A DNA stretch of 13,692 nucleotides. Source: Saccoglossus kowalevskii. Its lineage: Eukaryota; Hemichordata; Enteropneusta; Harrimaniidae. A program made the position numbers and the translations under genes. The stretch spans positions 66,457-80,148 of the forward strand of contig NW_003132858.1 of the NCBI RefSeq assembly GCF_000003605.2, given 5' to 3'. Position 1 is the first letter of the stretch; each line of letters starts with the position of its first letter. Under the pieces are notes generated by a model. That model did no database searches and was not told the DNA's origin. It was given only the letters and a program-made list of their open reading frames with translations. Positions 9,374-13,692 of the stretch are shown piece after piece.

Positions 9374-9454
9374 ATGAGCCGGTGCTGCCAATTTCTCCAC
9401 TTTGTATGCGATACCGAATGCCCTGGGTGCATGAGCCGAGGTTCAATGGAACAG
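9374..9454 (+). CDS. Exon 1 (coding part): start codon and cysteine-rich N-terminus
   Basis: The ATG at 9374 lies in a good initiation context (gcc before ATG, G at -3) and is the first Met after an in-frame TAA at 9329. It encodes 27 residues ending in MEQ. There are five cysteines: Cys4-Cys5 and a Cys12/Cys16/Cys19 cluster. They are candidates for palmitoylation or metal binding, but nothing proves either. The exon ends ACAG before GTATAC, a good donor, at a codon boundary (phase 0), and joins exon 2 (EQAMSFC) in frame. Another frame reading through this stretch (from about 9286) has no such splice fit. The 5' edge of the transcribed exon is not known; a possible acceptor AG sits at 9291-9292. 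Confidence 0.62.
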
Positions 9455-10573
9455 GTATACTGCAAGTAATCTTTTCGTCTCAATTTTGCTTGAAAAAAAA
9501 AACCTGCACAAAGTCACCTCTGACGTAGTCGTGTAGGGGAAGGTCAAATGTATCTTGCGTTCAATCATATATCATGTATTACATCTCGGACAACTAATAA
9601 CAATTTATTAGTTGTCTGAGGTTACAACTTCTTGATATCGTAGCCAACATAAATTTTACTTTTAACAATACGACTGACCACAATTTACTTGAATCGAGTA
9701 TAAAAATCGTGGAAACAAAATTGAACTTCAACGGCACGCTATTGACGTACGTAGAGTAAAATAATAATGGGTCTGGAACTAGCATTTGACCATTTGAAAT
9801 GCAACGAGTGGCTGCATAAATTCTACCATGCTGCAGTTGTAACTAGTTTTCAAATTGTATTTGTTGTCGTCATACAAAACAGACTGCTACATCACACAGG
9901 CATGGCGAATCTGTTAACGGAAATGATGGTTGCTCAAGCGAACCTAGTGCTGACGGCACACTATTATCCTGGTTATGCTTATTGTTTTTTCGGTAATGTT
10001 TATCATTTTACTTAGTTTTATTGACATAATACAAAATTATAAAATCAAATGTTTGCAGCAAACTAGTTTCGTATCGATATTTATATCATTGGGTTTTCGA
10101 CATTCCCTTTAGCCTGATGTTTTTTGTTCAACTAAAGTGATTTTATCAAATGCGTTTATGATGTGTCAATGTGATTGATCGAATGACGTCATGAAATTAC
10201 TAGCCAATCGCAAGTCGCGCAGGGAAGTAAAACAGATGAAGCATCAGACGACAGTGAATGCAACTTGCCGAGTGCGCGAGTGCTATGTTTTTTAAAGATG
10301 TTTGGGCTGCACTGTCTTCGAATTCAAAAATGACCCAAGTTGTAGTCTTGGAGATGGATTATTAGACAGTGAATAGGAACCGTCGACACAAGACGATCAA
10401 ATAAACACAAACGTGAGATTTAAAATCCATATTTGACGTTGCCATGCAGACGACTTTCGACTATATGCAAATTTTTTTACGTCATCCAGATGCATGCATA
10501 ATTATAGGGCTGTGACAGCCTTACGGCATTTCGCAAACGCATTACGGCATTTGATTACATATAAATCGTTTTA

Positions 10574-10609
<36 letters not shown>

Positions 10610-13479
10610 GGCTGGAGGGGTTGTGACAGTCTAAGCCTTGGGTAAAACTCATCATATTTTATGGACACCGGTGACGGGTGTATTATGCGTTAACAAAGGC
10701 TAGCGTGAATAGAATAGTGAATTTTAGTGGGCAATGAGTCGAATGAAAGTTTGATTAATATGCATGTTCAAAAGGGGGGTTTCAGGTTGTGAGCTTGATT
10801 GCATGAGTTTCAAATGTTCATTTTTTGTTCTCTCTACATCGATCTCCATTTATTTATGGATTTTCTTGCATGTTAAAGGGCGGTAGTCGTCGCGCCGCGC
10901 ACGTGTGGCATTTGTGTTGATGAACATTGATTTTCCCACAATCCAATGCGATTTTCTAATGAAATCACAAGTAGGAGTTTTGCTCCGAGCGCTACTTACA
11001 CTAATTACCACATTCAACTCCTTCAATATTCACAAAAAATATCAAATTAAAGCTTGATAAACTATCGGTTTGTACCTGTTTGTGTGTGCAACACTCAAAA
11101 TCGTCATCTTTGTTTATACGAGACCCATGTCAATACCAGACACATGCGTGGCACAACAACCATTGCCCTTTAATATTAGTTGAAAATAAGTAATCGCTCT
11201 TGATTTCTATTACGCGTGTAACCAAAACTATACAAAATGTGTTCAATTTTAGGAACAAGCCATGTCCTTTTGCAGAGACGTACATGCCCGCCTTGTTGCC
11301 AGTCTCATATTTTCGATTCTCTATATGATATCAGGCGCCATGCTTTCGGCAGTCGGAATTACTGCTTCCTTCAACGACCATTCAAGTTTCAAAGTTGGAT
11401 GTAATGTTTGGGTCGGAGTTGTGGTGAGTAACATTGCGGACTTGATGCCTCGGTAAAATTAGAACCTGTTGAGCTTCTTTCAAAATGAGAACTCTTATCA
11501 AGTAGATACAACATCAACTTTATGGTCAATTTGATATTGAAATAATTTACACAATTTTGATACTGGTGATCGTATAACCGAACCCTTTATTACAGGTTTT
11601 CGCTGCTGGCGTCACAATGATAGCATTGAGCATTTTTCCCAGAAAGGAAAGCCACACAACGGTAAGTATTACCACAGAAATATTAAATCTACCGAGATCG
11701 AAAGCAGGTTAACATTGCACTAATTTGTATATTGTATAGTGACATGTGGTGGCGCTTTTCGTCGATGAGCGCCACCACATGACGTTTTTTGTGAAACTTC
11801 TTTGTTACAGGTTATCCAACAAGCCGCTATGCTGAGCACTTCCGGCATCGTGCTACTAATGTGCTTCATCAACATAATATTACTCGAATATGCAACTATA
11901 AATCTGTATCTGACAATCACAACGAAAAAGACTTTGAAAAAAACCTCGGTGACGACAAAGATGAAGAATACAACTACTTCGTTGGTACGTATAATCAAAC
12001 CACAGTACGCCATGTTCTATTGCTGAATATGAAATTAATCATTAACCATATCTAGTGCAACTGGGCATATTGTTATGAACACAAGCGTTGTGTTCGGGGA
12101 TCGGGAAACTTCGTCTCGCTTCGCTGATTTCACTTACACGTAGATACCAGATTCGACCCAAATGAATACACAATAGTTCATTACAGATGGTCCAGCTTTA
12201 TTCACACAAGCAGTCAGACGAGGTAAACCCTCGCTGTAACGTTTTCTCCAGCTTCTCCCTTTACCATGGTTACAAAATCTCCATATTAAAAGTGAAAACA
12301 GCCAGTCACTGCAGTGTTTGGCACGATCACGTGATTACCAGCGATGTGTCTCGCGGTTAAAGCCTTGCAAAGTTGCCACTACTAAATACAATAAGTAAAC
12401 ACTCTATTTATCAAATTCCTGTTATATGTTTATAATCGCCTTATTGGGTGGGTGAGCAGGAATTAAACGAACTTAGTTAAATTTGGGGTCTTTTGTTGAA
12501 AAGAAATTACTTGCGAATAGAGGTTTACGTTATCTGATGTTAAGCTATGACGTCATAAATATCAATAATTCTGACAGTGGTGATATACGACACACAGTAA
12601 TGAGCAATGCGTCATCATTTTATTTTCTAATTAGTGAATGGACATATTTTGAAGGAATACTCCCGATTTCTCACTTAATCACGTTTTTCTTTTTCAGTAC
12701 ACTACCTTAGTATATTGGCTACATGTATTGGATTGGCGTCTTCATTCCTTGGATTCGTCTTCAAGTTTTGCACATTGTTTGCCCAGCATCCTCCCCAAAC
12801 TCTACGCAGGTTGTCAGTTATATCACCAATGCAAAGTAACCTGGAGGTGAGTGTATGTAATTGCAAGGACAGTTAACTGTGCATATTTGAAGCATAATTG
12901 TGAATATACACAATATTTCGAATTGTATTTTTGATTTGTTTCACTTGACCCAGTTTTTTAACGTCTCCTAAGTATAGTTCCAAGTCTGTTACAAAAAAAA
13001 ACACGTCTTCTTGCATTTTAAAACTGGAATGCGACCCAAGAAGTGATAGTCGTACCTTGACTGACGCGCGAAAATATTAATGTAGTGTGGACTGAGATCT
13101 CACTATGAATTTCTGTCACATAAAGTGTGTGGCTTTTTTTACATGCACGAGTTTATTAATCGTGATATTTTGTACCTTCTGAAAAAAATAGTAGGGAATT
13201 ATATTAAATTTGTGAAAAAAAAAACGAATAACAAATATTTGTCCCCTTCCAGTACTCAAAACTCGTTTCTATGGAAACAGTTCTATTTGAATTATTTATA
13301 TATTACAGCGAGTGATTAATAGAAGACCGTCACTATATACCATATCCGGTCACAAGATGAATCCCCGACTCAAACACAGTTGCTGGGAATACGAATACAA
13401 TGCTTGCGTCAGTCCGATGGACTCGAACCGCAACCACAGCCACATTCATTCCAACACTGTAGGATTCGCTGAAAATGAG
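9374..13479 (+). CDS. Six-exon gene for a four-transmembrane (CD20/MS4A- or ENTREP-like) membrane protein; 3' end possibly outside window
   Basis: Joining six exons gives one frame of about 272 codons. Exons 1-3 and 5-6 have matching phases; exon 4 is the exception (see its entry). Residues 1-40 are a cysteine-rich, probably cytosolic N-terminus. TM1 is about 41-63, followed by a short loop with Cys77. TM2 is about 79-98 and opens with CNVWVG. TM3 is about 112-131, then a loop of about 35 residues, then TM4 about 169-193, then a polar tail of about 80 residues. The short first loop, aromatic-glycine start of TM2 and longer second loop resemble CD20/MS4A and ENTREP (FAM189) tetraspans. These are generally membrane adaptors or channel-associated proteins. 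The assignment comes from topology and motif only, so the function is unknown. An in-frame TAA at 9329-9331 lies upstream of the chosen ATG. Intron 1 is long (1.8 kb); the others are 149-713 bp. Confidence 0.72.
9585..9620. repeat. Hairpin in intron 1
   Basis: A 16-bp inverted repeat (CTCGGACAACTAATAA and its complement, one mismatch) around a 4-nt CAAT loop. It is too short for a miRNA precursor and is probably a foldback remnant. Confidence 0.6.
10184..10208 (+). promoter_or_regulatory. CRE and CCAAT box inside intron 1
   Basis: TGACGTCA (10184-10191) is the full palindromic cAMP-response element. CCAAT follows at 10204-10208, then CG-richer sequence. A donor-like GTGAGA at 10413 could end an alternative non-coding first exon spliced to 11253, where an ATG with good context (11262) waits. 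This is inference; only the motifs are seen. Confidence 0.35.
10577..10607 (+). repeat. A31 homopolymer tract
   Basis: Thirty-one consecutive A residues within intron 1. Similar sequences flank the tract: atagggctgtgacag about 70 bp before it and ataggctgg...gtgacag directly after. This could mean a retroposed insertion with degraded target duplication, or simple poly-A expansion next to a TTAA site (10575). Confidence 0.6.
10873..11173. mobile_element. 301-bp TTAA-flanked non-autonomous DNA transposon (MITE) in intron 1
   Basis: Both ends are TTAA followed inward by AGGGC. The terminal inverted repeats match over about 34 positions with 26 identities, and all eight differences are transitions. 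There is no coding capacity. A TTAA target with such ends suggests mobilisation by a piggyBac- or Kolobok-type transposase; that superfamily call is inference. Related copies are at 3079-3192 and 5885-5960. Confidence 0.75.
11253..11423 (+). CDS. Exon 2: TM1, first loop and start of TM2
   Basis: The acceptor is ttcaattttag ending at 11252 and the donor is GTG followed by GTGAGT at 11424. The exon is 171 nt (57 codons), phase 0 at both ends. It encodes a short basic stretch (CRDVHAR), a strongly hydrophobic segment at protein residues 41-63, a polar loop with Cys77, and VWVGVV, the start of the second membrane helix. The second in-exon ATG (11262) also has G at -3 and could start a shorter isoform lacking the cysteine-rich N-terminus, if an alternative leader is spliced to this exon. 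Coding nature is well supported by the hydrophobic pattern and both splice sites. Confidence 0.83.
11596..11661 (+). CDS. Exon 3: rest of TM2 and cytosolic turn
   Basis: This short 66-nt exon (22 codons) sits between the acceptor tttattacag (ending 11595) and the donor ACG before GTAAGT (11662), close to the consensus. It encodes VFAAGVTMIALSIF, completing TM2, then PRKESHTT, a charged turn that fits the cytosolic TM2-TM3 connection by the positive-inside rule. Both boundaries are phase 0, matching exons 2 and 4. Confidence 0.82.
11743..11781. repeat. GC-rich hairpin in intron 3
   Basis: A perfect 14-bp inverted repeat (CATGTGGTGGCGCT) with an 11-nt loop. It occupies much of the 149-bp intron between exons 3 and 4, about 30 bp before the exon 4 acceptor. 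It is GC-rich against an AT-rich intron. Confidence 0.7.
11811..11984 (+). CDS. Exon 4: TM3 and the TM3-TM4 loop; frame conflict at its 3' end
   Basis: The acceptor is tttgttacag, ending at 11810. Read in phase 0 from exon 3, it gives VIQQAAMLSTSG and then a hydrophobic helix (TM3, about residues 112-131), followed by a Lys/Thr-rich stretch with an NTT N-glycosylation sequon. The strongest donor (GTTG before GTACGT, 11985) leaves phase 0, but exon 5 needs phase 1. A weak donor four bases on (TAC before GTATAA, exon end 11988) would restore phase. Alternatively, the +2 frame of the same exon is open throughout. It gives an acidic loop (EKNLGDDKDEEYNYF) that joins exon 5 in phase from the strong donor. 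A 1-nt length error or change in the A7 run at 11937-11943 would reconcile the two. The exon is real; its exact 3' reading is unresolved. Confidence 0.72.
12066..12420 (-). mobile_element. Possible solo LTR fragment in intron 4 (minus strand)
   Basis: On the minus strand the segment contains gtgaataaagctggaccatc (an AATAAA within it), tgtgtattcatttgggtcg and an end at ...cataaca near 12071, with an 8-bp inverted repeat (GAACACAA and TTGTGTTC, 12077-12095) just inside. This reminds me of the R/U5 end of LTR retrotransposons. No second LTR, primer-binding site or target duplication is seen, so it is tentative. Confidence 0.25.
12698..12846 (+). CDS. Exon 5: TM4 and start of the cytosolic tail
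   Basis: The acceptor is a strong polypyrimidine tract, tttttctttttcag, ending at 12697. The donor is CTGGAG before GTGAGT at 12847. The coding frame begins with two bases completing a split codon, then 49 codons starting HYLSILATCIG. A hydrophobic helix (residues about 169-193, with GFVFKFCTLF at its end) is followed by a polar segment with RRLS (Ser205), a basophilic-kinase (PKA-type) consensus. The other two frames contain an early TAG or lead to a stop soon after exon 6 begins. That supports this frame and hence a phase-1 intron 4. Intron 5 is phase 0. Confidence 0.8.
13309..13479 (+). CDS. Exon 6: cytosolic tail, possibly not the last exon
   Basis: The acceptor is tatatattacag, ending at 13308. 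In phase 0 from exon 5 it encodes 57 residues beginning RVINRRPSLYT. RRPS is a second PKA-type site (Ser223). SCWEYEYNAC has two tyrosines in acidic surroundings, and a His/Asn-rich run NRNHSHIHSN follows. A usable but not perfect donor (GAG before GTAAAA) is at 13480. If it is not used, the frame reads seven more codons to a TGA at 13501-13503. No AATAAA appears in the remaining 190 bp, so continuation into an exon beyond the window is somewhat more likely. I do not recognise this tail in any named protein. Confidence 0.72.
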
Positions 13480-13503
13480 GTAAAATATTGGGCCTGGGGT
13501 TGA

Positions 13504-13692
13504 TACTGTGACTGTATTAATAGAAAATGTTGAAATATGACAATGTAGGTATATGAAAAAAACAAAAAACAATAGAGAATTATATTTTATATATTGACTC
13601 CGGGAAATTTCCATCGTCTGGTATTGACATTGACAAAAAATTGTAGTTTGAACGTTAATACAAAGAATATTACATTAATGTTTTTCTTTTGA
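13504..13692. other. AT-rich tail after exon 6
   Basis: Either intron 6 (if the donor at 13480 is used) or 3' UTR. No AATAAA signal is present, and no further exon is recognised before the edge. Confidence 0.45.

Larger units (their letters stand above)
9455..11252 (+). other. Intron 1 of the tetraspan gene
   Basis: A 1.8-kb phase-0 intron bounded by GTATAC and TTTTAG. It holds a 16-bp-stem hairpin (9585-9620), a consensus CRE with a CCAAT box (10184-10208), an A31 tract (10577-10607) and a complete 301-bp TTAA-flanked element (10873-11173). An open stretch at 9767-10015 has no convincing splice sites in phase and is not called as an exon. Confidence 0.6.

Noticed and set aside
9767-10015. 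82-codon open frame in intron 1
   Set aside because: There is no acceptor upstream. The only donor-like site (after 9992) is phase 1 and does not fit exon 2, and the composition is not domain-like. Chance ORF.
11932-11947. Programmed -1 ribosomal frameshift at the A7 run
   Set aside because: In the TM3 frame the run reads G AAA AAA A, which is not the X XXY YYZ arrangement. The strong heptamer AAAAAAC falls in another frame, so splice choice or a 1-nt length difference is a simpler explanation.
12483-12710. 75-codon open frame running into exon 5
   Set aside because: It is intron 4 sequence and ends at the in-frame TAG just inside exon 5, in a frame different from the TM4 frame.
13333-13614. 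Minus-strand open frame opposite exon 6
   Set aside because: Antisense shadow of a well-supported plus-strand exon with splice sites on the plus strand.

Overview
The window is eukaryotic (animal) genomic DNA. It is AT-rich and gene-sparse, full of short non-autonomous repeats, and contains one intron-split gene with GT..AG splice sites. No bacterial, plasmid or phage organisation is visible. The TTAA-flanked foldback elements, GTCC/GTCT microsatellite and short introns suit an invertebrate genome. A lancelet, hemichordate or mollusc would be my guess, but the lineage cannot be fixed from sequence alone.

Layout. 1-3078: gene-free AT-rich DNA with a foldback element (about 1925-2275), an 80-85 bp tandem repeat (2395-2640) and a possible polyadenylation signal (2820). 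3079-5010: repeat-dense, with two TTAA-flanked mini-elements and a composite repeat containing 448-bp direct repeats, a 4-nt-based microsatellite and about 130-bp degenerate subunits. 5010-7140: a 170-bp tandem duplication, a 76-bp TTAA-flanked element and a truncated second copy of the first foldback repeat. 7140-8600: no credible gene, but a striking promoter-like block with two perfect three-unit heat-shock elements and a TATA box. 8625-9285: a tandemly duplicated segment of about 344 bp. Each copy carries two CCAAT boxes and ends in a splice-donor-like sequence. It lies directly upstream of the gene.

The gene (9374 to at least 13479, + strand) has six recognisable coding exons: 9374-9454, 11253-11423, 11596-11661, 11811-11984 (or 11988), 12698-12846 and 13309-13479. 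They encode a four-transmembrane protein of at least about 272 residues with a short cysteine-rich N-terminus. It has a CxVWVG motif at the start of TM2, a longer TM3-TM4 loop, and a cytosolic tail with two RRxS motifs. The pattern recalls the CD20/MS4A-like and ENTREP (FAM189)-like tetraspan group, but family membership is inferred. The gene may continue beyond the right edge.

Most notable points: (1) exon 4 is open in two frames, and its strongest donor is out of phase with exon 5 unless a 1-nt shift, perhaps in an A7 run, is assumed; (2) the promoter-proximal segment is tandemly duplicated; (3) there is a heat-shock-element/TATA block without an ORF; (4) a TTAA-flanked element family shows arm-specific decay of CpG sites.
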